Assembly (NCBI GenBank): GCA_022842225.1
Contig: JALHPX010000002.1
Coordinates: forward strand, 1 to 27,207
Length of the DNA stretch: 27,207 nt
Direction: 5' to 3'
Origin: a bacterium
Lineage (GTDB): Bacteria; Bdellovibrionota; FAC87; UBA2466
The position numbers and the translations under genes were made by a program. The notes below the pieces were generated by a model. The model ran no database searches and was not told the DNA's origin. It saw nothing but the letters and a program-made list of their open reading frames with translations. Of the stretch, positions 17,318 through 25,309 are shown in pieces (within the stretch, counting starts at the first letter, position 1; every line of letters starts with the position of its first letter).

Positions 17318-18190
17318 CTACATCTCGTCTTCGGGGTTCTCTTCGCCGCCGCCTTCATCTCCACCGCCGGAATCGCCCTCTTCTTCCTCTTCAAGGGTTG
17401 CTGCTTCTTCTTCCTCAGCTTCTACAGGGCGAGCTTTTTTGCGTTTAATTGCGGTGCGTTTTGGTCCGCCAATATCCGCTTCTTCTTCATCAATCTCTCC
17501 GCGATCGGCATCACGGTTATCATCTAAATTCGGATCGATGGAACGGGGACGCGACAAAGGCGCTGGCGCTGCTTGAGTGGCCAGCGGCGGTGCGACGGGC
17601 CGGGTTTGCGCCGGTATCCGCGCGGGCACTTGTACCGAAGCCGGCTGCTGCAACATTTTAGGAGCGGCCACTGGAACGGGTTCTGCTTTTTTGTAGAACG
17701 CAAAGTAGTAAGCACCGACGACACAAACTAGTCCCGCAAATGCGGTCCGCATCCGAGGCAGGAATTCAGAGGGCTGGCGTGCGCTCTTTTCAAATTCTTC
17801 GGGTTGGAAACTAGTATCGATTTGATTTGAATTGCTGGTGGAATGCGGCAAGAGATCTTCTGGCGCAATGTCCTGCCAGTTTTCGGGAAGTGCTTTAAGT
17901 GCAGCCGCGCGCTGTTCTTCGGCAGAGAGTGTTTTGCGGCGGTCCGAATTTTCTTTGGTGTTGGTAGCGTTGACGGGCTGAAGGCCGGCGCGTCTGTCAA
18001 ATTCGACGTACTGCCAAATCAGTTTCCATTCGCTCTTCTTACCGTTGGCTTCCGCAACGACGCTGGCTAAGTCATTTCGGCGAATGACTCCCTTGGTAAG
18101 TAGTTCGCGGATCTCTTCGGCTGAAAAAGGTCCCTTGGGAGCCTTATTCAAAAGCACGATCCAACGACGGTTTGTATCCAACTCCCCCAT
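17318..18190 (-). CDS. Membrane protein with N-terminal GYF-like domain and acidic tail
   Basis: The protein has 290 residues. Residues 9-66 resemble bacterial GYF_2-type domains (RRWIVLLNKAPKGPFSAEEI, a basic helix, then SEWKLIWQYVEFDRR), which are thought to bind peptides or partners. A charged linker follows. One membrane helix lies at about 147-165, just after basic residues, so the GYF part should be cytoplasmic and the last 125 residues external. That tail is Pro/Ala/Gln-rich (about 170-215), then strongly acidic with Glu runs and a Gly-rich end. The start ATG has GAGG 4 bases upstream. No enzyme motif. I cannot assign a pathway; a scaffold role is a guess. Confidence 0.75.
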   Translation of the reverse strand: MGELDTNRRWIVLLNKAPKGPFSAEEIRELLTKGVIRRNDLASVVAEANGKKSEWKLIWQYVEFDRRAGLQPVNATNTKENSDRRKTLSAEEQRAAALKALPENWQDIAPEDLLPHSTSNSNQIDTSFQPEEFEKSARQPSEFLPRMRTAFAGLVCVVGAYYFAFYKKAEPVPVAAPKMLQQPASVQVPARIPAQTRPVAPPLATQAAPAPLSRPRSIDPNLDDNRDADRGEIDEEEADIGGPKRTAIKRKKARPVEAEEEEAATLEEEEEGDSGGGDEGGGEENPEDEM

Positions 18191-18232
18191 GCATCCTCTT
18201 TGGGAAGGGGGCGGAAAGCTACCGTCCTTGGG

Positions 18233-19033
18233 CTAGCCGCGAATTAGTTCCAATATCGGTGAGTGCAAGATGCCATTCGTGGCAACTAACTCACCCGAGT
18301 CTACTACTGTCGGATTGCCGCGGTAGTCAGTGACCTTACCTCCGGCTTCCTCGATCAAAATCATTCCTGCGGCGACGTCCCAGCTGCTTAAGCCTCTTTC
18401 CCAGAAGCCGTCGTAGATGCCACACGACATGTACGCTAAGTCCATCGCTGCCGATCCAGGACGTCTCACTCCGAGTGCTTTGTCCTGAACCTTTCTAAAA
18501 ATCTCTACTTCTTCAGCGAGCTTCTTGCCGGTGGTGTAATAAAACCCCGTTCCCAGCAAGGCGTCGCGCAATTCTGTTGTTTTCGACACAGTTATCTTTT
18601 TACCGTTCCGTGTCGCTCCCCGACCCTTCTCCGCGTAGAAAAGTTCCTTCGTCAGCGGCTGGTAAATCACTCCCGCGCGAGGCTTTCCATTCTCGTGCAC
18701 TGCAATCGAGACGCAGAACCACGGGAAACCATGGGCATAATTCGTCGTGCCGTCGAGCGGGTCTAAAATCCAGACTAATTCACCCGTGCCGGCGTGCTTT
18801 CCGGTTTCTTCTGTAATGATCGTACTTTTGGGGAAATTCTTGAATATTTTCTGCAGCGCATACTTTTCGGACTTGTGGTCGGCCTCGGTAACTAGGCCTG
18901 CGCCCTCTTTCCGATCGATATAGGCAACTTTGCCAAAATACTTGAGATGGATCTTGCCGACTCCCAATGCCAAGTCGCAGAGGAATTTTTTTAACTTTGC
19001 GGAACTAAGAGCCTTCGAAGTTGGAGCTGCCAT
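18233..19033 (-). CDS. suhB: Inositol-1-monophosphatase family protein
   Basis: This 266-residue protein has all metal-binding motifs of the family: TEAD at 49-52, EE at 75-76, DPLDGTTN at 91-98, and the C-terminal WDVAAGMILIEEAGG. It should be a Mg-dependent, Li-sensitive phosphatase with broad activity on inositol phosphates and related sugars. Length matches SuhB. SuhB in Enterobacteria also works as a ribosomal RNA antitermination factor; whether that applies here cannot be read from sequence. Other relatives (HisN, CysQ) share these motifs, so the symbol is tentative. AAGG lies 5 bases before the ATG. It sits between the GYF protein and a small exported protein, all on the minus strand. 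Confidence 0.88.
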   Translation of the reverse strand: MAAPTSKALSSAKLKKFLCDLALGVGKIHLKYFGKVAYIDRKEGAGLVTEADHKSEKYALQKIFKNFPKSTIITEETGKHAGTGELVWILDPLDGTTNYAHGFPWFCVSIAVHENGKPRAGVIYQPLTKELFYAEKGRGATRNGKKITVSKTTELRDALLGTGFYYTTGKKLAEEVEIFRKVQDKALGVRRPGSAAMDLAYMSCGIYDGFWERGLSSWDVAAGMILIEEAGGKVTDYRGNPTVVDSGELVATNGILHSPILELIRG

Positions 19034-19082
19034 GAAAGCCTTATACTCGCGTGAGTAGCCCGGGTATAGCTCGAAGCTTATA

Positions 19083-19652
19083 TCAGGTGCCGTTCTTAAC
19101 TTGGCGCTTGGCCGAGTCCGAGATTTGCTTCATTTCCTTTTCCGCATCCCGCGCGGCTTGGCGGCGGAGTTGATCTTCGCGCTCGCGGTTCTGCTCTAGC
19201 TTGCGTTCAAATTCTTTCTTCTGGAAACGTTCAATCTCTTCTTGTCGGATCGCTGCTGAGATCTGCTTCTCCATGTCGTCGATTCCGCCTTTTAAGAACT
19301 CCAAGAACGCTTCATCGTCGTATGGCACGGGCTTGAGAGGCTCTTTTTGCTGACGATAAAAGCACAAAGTTTTTTGCACCATGATGTCGACGGGATTGCG
19401 CTCGCGACCAATTCGAATGGTCTCAGCCACTTTTTCTCTCAAAGCCATTAAACGAAAGATGCGTTTGGAAAGCGCGTTCTCTGTGAGCAAATTTCCGCGC
19501 GCGACCGAGTCCAAGAAGCGAATAAAAGGATCTGTATCGGGCAATAGTTCCGAGCAAGCCATGGGCAGGAGAAAGACCGGAGGCCCCGCGGGTGCGGCAA
19601 TGGCTCCGGAGAGTGTAAGAGTCATCAAACCAGCTAAAAAGAGTTGGCGCAT
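19083..19652 (-). CDS. Small exported protein with helical C-terminus
   Basis: This is a 189-residue protein of no family I recognise. I chose the ATG at 19652 because GGAG lies 6 bases upstream and a signal peptide follows at once (MRQLFLAGLMTLTLSGAIAA). The frame is open for 20 more codons, but those residues do not look like an N-terminus. Mature residues to about 120 look globular, with Cys in PMACSELL and KTLCFYRQ. Residues about 125-189 form a charged, coil-forming helix rich in Glu, Arg, Gln and Lys. It is probably periplasmic, with a coil for self-association or partner binding. It is divergent from the FAD-like gene at 19819. Confidence 0.7.
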   Translation of the reverse strand: MRQLFLAGLMTLTLSGAIAAPAGPPVFLLPMACSELLPDTDPFIRFLDSVARGNLLTENALSKRIFRLMALREKVAETIRIGRERNPVDIMVQKTLCFYRQQKEPLKPVPYDDEAFLEFLKGGIDDMEKQISAAIRQEEIERFQKKEFERKLEQNREREDQLRRQAARDAEKEMKQISDSAKRQVKNGT

Positions 19653-19818
19653 AGCGTGCTCCATAAAGGGATATCCACTAGCATATTCCGGAGTGCAGAG
19701 ATTTACCAACACCGGAGAGACGAATTACCGACTCAAAGTGCAACGCGTCAGCGCCGGTTTACAGCCCGAAGACTAGCGGCTACGATCAAGGTCTTCGGTT
19801 TCAAAAGAGGAAAGCAAC

Positions 19819-21117
19819 TTGCAAGAGTATGAACTCGTCGTAGTGGGGGATGAACCAGCAGGACTCTGGCTGCTGCGACGTTACTCCGAAGCCATGGCAG
19901 AACACGGCGGACCCGGCGCCATGGGATGGCTATCGTTAGAAAGCGATCACCGGCCCCAATCGATTCCCAGTCTTTTGGGAACCGCCTTTGACTTGCAAAT
20001 GAGCGAAAGCTGGAATCTCGAAATCGTTAGCCCTCAGCGCAATCTGATTTGGCACCCCGAAAATATTCGCAAGATGTTCCCCTCGCTGCCCGAGCCGGTT
20101 GTACCCGTGAGTGCGATTGAGAAAAAAACGGGACCAGAAGAATTACTTACGTGGGACAAACCTTGGCTTGCTGAAGTCCGCAAGACTTTGCAGCGCCACC
20201 CTGAATTGTATTCGCTCTCTCAAGCCGTTTGGAAATGGATGGGCCGATCACTGCCGATGGTTTCAGAAGCTCAATTTCTCAACGCCTATCGCTTTCATGA
20301 TTTTGCTTATTGGGATCCGTCGAACATGGTTCCAAAGGATGTCTCGCGAGTGTCTCTTTCGTTGGGACTGCATCCGATCGAGGAATGTAAGCCTAATAAG
20401 AATGGCGGCATGACGATCTCTTTCCGCGGCTTTGGCCCGATCAGCGCGAAGCGCTGGATTTGGAACCTGCCCTGGAATCAATTGACCGCACTCTGTCGCC
20501 ACAACCCACAAGCGCTCAAACTTCAAAATTTATCGACGGGCCAGACCTGCGCGGATCAATCGCTGTATGGATTGCGCATTACTGCAAGCGCCGAAGCCTG
20601 CCCGGCACCCATGCGGCCTGTGACGGTGTATCTCGACGATTGGCACATTCCCGATCCTCAAAGCGAGATGTGGCCGGTGCAGTTGTTTTCGTTTGGTCAA
20701 ACCAAAGAGCTGTGTATTTGGTCGAGTGCCAGTGCCGATACCGCCTTAGAAGCCACGCAATCGTCGTTTGTAGAGGCTACCAAGCGCCTTTACCGGCTCC
20801 TGCCGTTTTTGCCGACAATGGCGCGCAACTTTAGCGTCGGCTTAGATTCCAGCTGTTCCTTTGAAGACCAAACGCGCACGGCCTGGATCGAGAATCTGCA
20901 CACCAATCGCATTGAGCTCTACCAGCAGACACTTTCTGGGGTGGGAGCGCGGCATTCCGCATTTCACCTTTTGGTGCCCGCTGTGGATTGCCACTTGCCC
21001 TACCCGTTTGGGACATTGTTGGCCGCCCGAAAACTCGTTCGCGAGTTTGTCCCCAAGAAGAAACGCCCGACGGCAAATGCCAGTCCCAGTGCCCAGGCAC
21101 CGGCACATCTACCTTGA
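19819..21117 (+). CDS. FAD-dependent-oxidoreductase-like protein with degenerate nucleotide-binding loop
   Basis: This 432-residue protein begins like a flavoprotein (residues 2-19, QEYELVVVGDEPAGLWLLRR), a beta-loop-helix at the position of a Rossmann GxGxxG. The loop reads G-D-E-P-A-G, so the second Gly is replaced by Glu. Near the C-terminus HLLVPAVDCHLPYPFGTLLA resembles the closing FAD-contact region of amine-oxidase-type enzymes (PYG...G..AG). Between them I see no recognisable substrate domain. The TTG start at 19819 is supported by GAGGA 7 bases upstream. It precedes argS by 44 bases on the same strand and may be the first gene of the unit. It may bind FAD weakly or not at all. Function unknown. 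Confidence 0.65.
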   Translation: MQEYELVVVGDEPAGLWLLRRYSEAMAEHGGPGAMGWLSLESDHRPQSIPSLLGTAFDLQMSESWNLEIVSPQRNLIWHPENIRKMFPSLPEPVVPVSAIEKKTGPEELLTWDKPWLAEVRKTLQRHPELYSLSQAVWKWMGRSLPMVSEAQFLNAYRFHDFAYWDPSNMVPKDVSRVSLSLGLHPIEECKPNKNGGMTISFRGFGPISAKRWIWNLPWNQLTALCRHNPQALKLQNLSTGQTCADQSLYGLRITASAEACPAPMRPVTVYLDDWHIPDPQSEMWPVQLFSFGQTKELCIWSSASADTALEATQSSFVEATKRLYRLLPFLPTMARNFSVGLDSSCSFEDQTRTAWIENLHTNRIELYQQTLSGVGARHSAFHLLVPAVDCHLPYPFGTLLAARKLVREFVPKKKRPTANASPSAQAPAHLP

Positions 21118-21161
21118 TAGATTAGGCTCGGTTCGATACTCTCCCGGGCGCGGAGTTGCAC

Positions 21162-22901
21162 ATGCCCTTTGTGGATTTAAGGTCGGATTTAGCACGGAAA
21201 ATAGCGGAATATTGGAAGAATCCGGAGATCACGGCGGACCAGATTTTGGCCGAATTGACTCTTCCTCCTAATCCCGCCATGGGCCACGTCGCCTTGCCCT
21301 GTTTCCGCATCGCTAAAGCGTTGGGAAAACAGAACCACGAAGTCACCAAGGACTTAGAACAGAATTTTAAGCAAGCCTTCAAGGGCTCTCCGATCACCGT
21401 CAAAGCGGCAGGCCCTTACGCCAATTTTAAATGGCCAGTGCCAGCCCTTTTAGAGGCGACTTTGCACCAGCTCAAAGTGGATGGCCCTCTCTACGGCCAG
21501 GACCGGTCCGGCGCGGGTCAAAAAGTTTTAATCGAATACTGCTCTCCGAACATTGCTAAGAAACTAGCGTTCCAACACATCCGCAGCACGCTGATCGGAA
21601 GCGTTCTTGCCAATGTGTACGAGCGGTTGGGTTACGAAACCATTCGCGTCAACTTTGTCGGCGATTGGGGCTCGCAGTTTGCCCGCCTCTTGGCCGCAGT
21701 CGATATGTGGGGCGATGCTTCAATTCTAAACGGCACTTCCAATGCTCAAGCGATGCAGCACCTGTTTGAGTTGTATGTGCGCTTTCACAAAGAGGCCGAA
21801 CAGGAGCCATCGTTTAATGAACTTGGCTCTAAGTGGCTGCAGAAATTAGAAAGCCGCGATCCAAAAGCCACAGAGCTGTGGAAAAAGATCCGCGACCTCA
21901 GTTTGACGGCAGTGGAAAACACTCTTCAGCGGATGCAAGTGCGCTTCGATCATGTCGAAGGCGAGAGTGCTTATATCGCTGATATGGCCGATACCTTAGC
22001 CATGGTGAAGAAGGAAGCCGGAGCCCGTCTAAGTGAAGGCGCCTATATCGTCGATGTCGAAGGCATCGATGTCCCGGCGCTGATTCAGAAAAAAGACGGC
22101 ACAACGCTCTATCTCACGCGCGATATCGCAGCAGCAATTGATCGCGAAGAGCGTTTTGGCTGCCAGAAGATGCTTTACGTGGTTTCCGAACAACAAAAAC
22201 TTCATTTCCAACTGTTGTTTGGCACGTTGAAGAAAATGGGTCGGCAGTGGGCCTCTAAGTGCGAGCATGTTTCCTTTGGCACCGTGATGTTTGGCCAAGA
22301 GAAAATGTCGACACGTGAAGGCCGGGTTATTTTCCTCGACGACCTATTGGATGAAGCCAAAAGCCGCGCGCTTATCGAATGCACCAAGAAGAATCCCGAC
22401 CTAGCTAACAAGGAAACAGTTGCCGAGATGGTTGGCATTGGGGCTGTGATCTTCGGTGAAATGGCGGCTCACCGCCAGCGTGGGATTGAGTTTGACTGGG
22501 ATCAAATCCTGGCCCTCGATGGCGAAACTTGCCCGTATGTTCAGTACTCTCTCGTGCGTTGCTACTCATTGCTCGAAAAAGCTGCGGGTATCGTCGATTT
22601 GGACAATCCTCCTAAGGTCGACACCTACGATTTTGCCATCGAAGAAGAACTGCTGATTTTGCAACTAAGTCGCTTCCGAGGCGCTTTGCATCAGGTCGTG
22701 GCGGAGAATGATCCGTTTGCGCTGCCGAAGTTCTTAGTGGAAACCGCCAAAGCGTTTAATCGCTTCTACTACCAATTCCCCGTCCTCCAGGCGAACGATC
22801 CGGTTCAAAAGGCAGTCCGGGTGGGCCTCGTCAATGCGACCCGGCAGGTTCTAGAAAACGGGCTTGGCCTGTTGGGCATCCAATGTCCCAAGGAGATGTG
22901 A
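21162..22901 (+). CDS. argS: Arginyl-tRNA synthetase
   Basis: This 579-residue class I synthetase shows an N-terminal Add-1 type domain, then YCSPNIAKKLAFQHIRSTLI (127-146), VNFVGDWGSQF, a GQEKMSTREG form of the KMSKS loop, and a C-terminal anticodon-binding helical bundle (FNRFYYQFPV, ending ENGLGLLGI). It charges tRNA(Arg) with arginine using ATP. The HIGH signature is altered: where most ArgRS read P-x-H-x-G-H, this one reads L-A-F-Q-H, keeping only the last His. The ATG at 21162 has GGAG 6 bases upstream; a TTG two codons earlier would lack spacing. The next gene starts on the base after its stop. The housekeeping role is inferred from full length and intact remaining motifs. Confidence 0.95.
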   Translation: MPFVDLRSDLARKIAEYWKNPEITADQILAELTLPPNPAMGHVALPCFRIAKALGKQNHEVTKDLEQNFKQAFKGSPITVKAAGPYANFKWPVPALLEATLHQLKVDGPLYGQDRSGAGQKVLIEYCSPNIAKKLAFQHIRSTLIGSVLANVYERLGYETIRVNFVGDWGSQFARLLAAVDMWGDASILNGTSNAQAMQHLFELYVRFHKEAEQEPSFNELGSKWLQKLESRDPKATELWKKIRDLSLTAVENTLQRMQVRFDHVEGESAYIADMADTLAMVKKEAGARLSEGAYIVDVEGIDVPALIQKKDGTTLYLTRDIAAAIDREERFGCQKMLYVVSEQQKLHFQLLFGTLKKMGRQWASKCEHVSFGTVMFGQEKMSTREGRVIFLDDLLDEAKSRALIECTKKNPDLANKETVAEMVGIGAVIFGEMAAHRQRGIEFDWDQILALDGETCPYVQYSLVRCYSLLEKAAGIVDLDNPPKVDTYDFAIEEELLILQLSRFRGALHQVVAENDPFALPKFLVETAKAFNRFYYQFPVLQANDPVQKAVRVGLVNATRQVLENGLGLLGIQCPKEM

Positions 22902-23999
22902 TTGGCCGAGACCTTCTCCAAGATCCTCATCCTCCGTTTTAGCAGCTTAGGTGACATCATCATGACGACTGCAGCAGTGCGCTGCCTGCGGAAGCGTTTT
23001 CCAAATGCGCAAATTGATATGGCCGTGCGCTCGGATTTTTTGCCGTTGGTGGAGCACAATCCTCATCTCAATCGGATTTGGTCAGTCGATAGGAAGGGCG
23101 GCGCCGCTTCTTTGCGCAAGCTGGTGCGCGATCTTAATGTAGAGAAATACGACGCCGTTTACGATGCGCACGGCAGTTTGCGATCGCGATTGATGCTGCC
23201 GTGGATCCACGCCCGATCCAAGAAACGCTTTAACAAACATTATATTCGTCGAAGCTTGGCGCTTACTTTCAAACTCCCGCTCTTAGACGATCGCAGGTTT
23301 CTGGAAAAGTTTATCGACCCCATTCAGAGCTGGGGTGTGCAGTATGACGGCCTGGGGCCGGAGATTGCACTCGATCCCAAATCGCTAGAGCGCGTCGAGA
23401 TCGCTCTTACGGCATATCCCAAAGGATCGCGCGTGGGATTGATTCCTTCCGCTCAGTGGCCCGGCAAGCGTTGGGCGCCTGAGAAATTTCGCGAGTTGCT
23501 CGGTCGTTTAATCGATAAGACTGACCATTCGTTTTTGATCTTCGGTGGTCCGGAAGATACTTTCTGCCAGCAGATCGCGGAAGATTTTCCCACTCAGCGA
23601 GTGCTCCAACTCCAAGGCAAACTCAATTTGCCCGATGCCATCGCTGCGGTCAGCACCTGCGAATACGTCATCGCGAATGACACAGGCCTGATGCACGTAG
23701 CCGATGCTTTGGGCGTGCCAAGCGTTTTGATTTTCGGCCCCACTTCGGCGGCCCTGGGGTGCTTGCCCTATACGCCGCAATCGGTTCTCGTCGAGAAACA
23801 ACTCTGGTGCCGGCCTTGCTCCAAGAACGGCCAAGCACCTTGCATTCGCGGTAAACGCGTTTGCTTAGAAGACATCACTCCCGAAGACGTGTTTAAGGCC
23901 TCTCAACATCTCGAGCGCCGCTTATTTACCAGCCCGCCGAAGCCGTTATCTTGGGGAATTGATTTGCCCTTCCCGACTCTGGAGCCGTTTCCCGTATGA
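22902..23999 (+). CDS. GT9-family LPS heptosyltransferase
   Basis: This 365-residue protein begins with the GT9 N-terminus (ILRFSSLGDIIMTTAAVRCL at 10-29). The nucleotide-sugar half has PSAQWPGKRWAPEKF, then NDTGLMHVADALGVPSVLIF and GPTS. A Cys cluster near the C-terminus (WCRPCSKNGQAPC, then KRVC) is typical of one heptosyltransferase branch. It should transfer L-glycero-D-manno-heptose from ADP-heptose to the LPS inner core at the cytoplasmic face of the inner membrane. WaaC, WaaF and WaaQ cannot be told apart here. The TTG at 22902 immediately follows the argS stop, with GGAG 6 bases upstream. Its own stop overlaps the Kdo-transferase start (ATGA), fitting a shared LPS-core role. Confidence 0.9.
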   Translation: MAETFSKILILRFSSLGDIIMTTAAVRCLRKRFPNAQIDMAVRSDFLPLVEHNPHLNRIWSVDRKGGAASLRKLVRDLNVEKYDAVYDAHGSLRSRLMLPWIHARSKKRFNKHYIRRSLALTFKLPLLDDRRFLEKFIDPIQSWGVQYDGLGPEIALDPKSLERVEIALTAYPKGSRVGLIPSAQWPGKRWAPEKFRELLGRLIDKTDHSFLIFGGPEDTFCQQIAEDFPTQRVLQLQGKLNLPDAIAAVSTCEYVIANDTGLMHVADALGVPSVLIFGPTSAALGCLPYTPQSVLVEKQLWCRPCSKNGQAPCIRGKRVCLEDITPEDVFKASQHLERRLFTSPPKPLSWGIDLPFPTLEPFPV

Positions 24000-25300
24000 A
24001 GCCGTTTTTTATTTTGTATGCCCTGGGCCTTCGGGTGGCGATTGCGGTTGCTTGGATGCTCTCGTTTTTCAATCCCAAAATACGTCGATTGGTTTCGGCC
24101 AGACGCGGTTTGCAAACACGCCTTTCGCTGTTTCGTGAAGCAGTCCCCGGCAAGTTGTGGTGGTTTCATGTCGCCTCCGCTGGGGAAATGGAGCAAGCCA
24201 TCCCTTTGATGGAGAAAGTCCGCGCGCGCGAGTCCGACTCGGTGATCTTCGTTAGCTTCTTTAGTCCATCGGCAGAAATGGCTGCGGCAAATGAAATCAA
24301 GCGACGCGATGCTACGGGTTTAACCGTGCCCTGGGATTACGCTGATTACCTCTGTTGGGATTTATCGGGGTCAGTGCGCCGCTACGTGGCCCTGCTCAAG
24401 CCTGCCTATTTTGTCTCTTTGCATGCAGAACTTTGGCCTGTGCTTTTTGATCAGCTGGAGAAAGACAACGTAGCCATTTCCATTGGAGCTGTGCACGTGC
24501 CGACTCCCCGTTCGATGTCCTGGAGTAAGCGGACCTATTGGAAGAGCCTACTCGCGCCAGTTACTCGTATTGCGACGATAGATTCGGAGACGTGTGCTTA
24601 TCTGCAAGAAGCCTTCCCGCAGAAGAACATCCAAATGCTGGGCGACCCCCGCATCGATCGGGTGGTCGAACGCGCGAGTCGCAATAACGAGATCCGCAAA
24701 GCGACGAGCGACGATTCGCTCGAGGTTCTCCTAGCCAGCGTCGAGGATACGGATTGGAAAGCGATTAAGGATTGGTTAGCCAAGCCACACGAAACGCGTA
24801 TCAAGCTTTGGATCGTGCCCCATGAGCCTAGAGAAAAAGCCATGGCGCAGATGGAGCAAACCTTAGCCGCGGCAAAACTGCTTACTATTCGGCTCAGTGA
24901 ATTGGGTGGAGTCGTCAGCACCGCCTTTACGGCTAACCCGGAGATTGACGCGGTTATCGTCGATAAAGTGGGCGTCTTGGCTGAACTCTACGCCCGCACG
25001 GAACTCGCATTCGTCGGTGGAAGTTTTGAGACCGCCGTGCATAATGTATTGGAGCCAGCTGCCTATTCGGTTGCCATTGTGACCGGTCCTCAGATCGAAA
25101 AGTCTTGCGAGGCAACTGAGATGCGCAACCAAGGCGCGCTGCTGCAAACCGACTCCAAAGACTCTTTGGCAATTGGCCTGGATGCCTTGATTGCGAATGA
25201 GCGCTACCGTCACGACCTCGGCCAACGCGCCCGGCGTTTCCTCACAGATCGCCAAGGCGCGAGCGAACGCTACGGCACTTGGCTCGGCGAACTGCTGTAG
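23996..25300 (+). CDS. waaA: Kdo transferase (divergent WaaA)
   Basis: This 434-residue protein has the WaaA/GT30 plan. An N-terminal membrane anchor (about 5-24) is followed by a basic segment, then LWWFHVASAGEMEQAIPLME (54-73), which contains the Glu64 expected as general base. Then come VPWDYAD (111-117) and AELWP (144-148), and late GGSFETAVHNVLEPAAYSVA. It should move Kdo from CMP-Kdo onto the lipid A precursor at the inner membrane. Several consensus positions differ: ETE-WP is HAELWP, TTxTxTG is SFFSPSA, and GN-K-D is GDPRID. It could therefore use a modified acceptor, or have a related function. Its ATG overlaps the heptosyltransferase stop by four bases; it ends 9 bases from the convergent next gene. 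Confidence 0.85.
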   Translation: MKPFFILYALGLRVAIAVAWMLSFFNPKIRRLVSARRGLQTRLSLFREAVPGKLWWFHVASAGEMEQAIPLMEKVRARESDSVIFVSFFSPSAEMAAANEIKRRDATGLTVPWDYADYLCWDLSGSVRRYVALLKPAYFVSLHAELWPVLFDQLEKDNVAISIGAVHVPTPRSMSWSKRTYWKSLLAPVTRIATIDSETCAYLQEAFPQKNIQMLGDPRIDRVVERASRNNEIRKATSDDSLEVLLASVEDTDWKAIKDWLAKPHETRIKLWIVPHEPREKAMAQMEQTLAAAKLLTIRLSELGGVVSTAFTANPEIDAVIVDKVGVLAELYARTELAFVGGSFETAVHNVLEPAAYSVAIVTGPQIEKSCEATEMRNQGALLQTDSKDSLAIGLDALIANERYRHDLGQRARRFLTDRQGASERYGTWLGELL

Positions 25301-25309
25301 CCACTAGCC

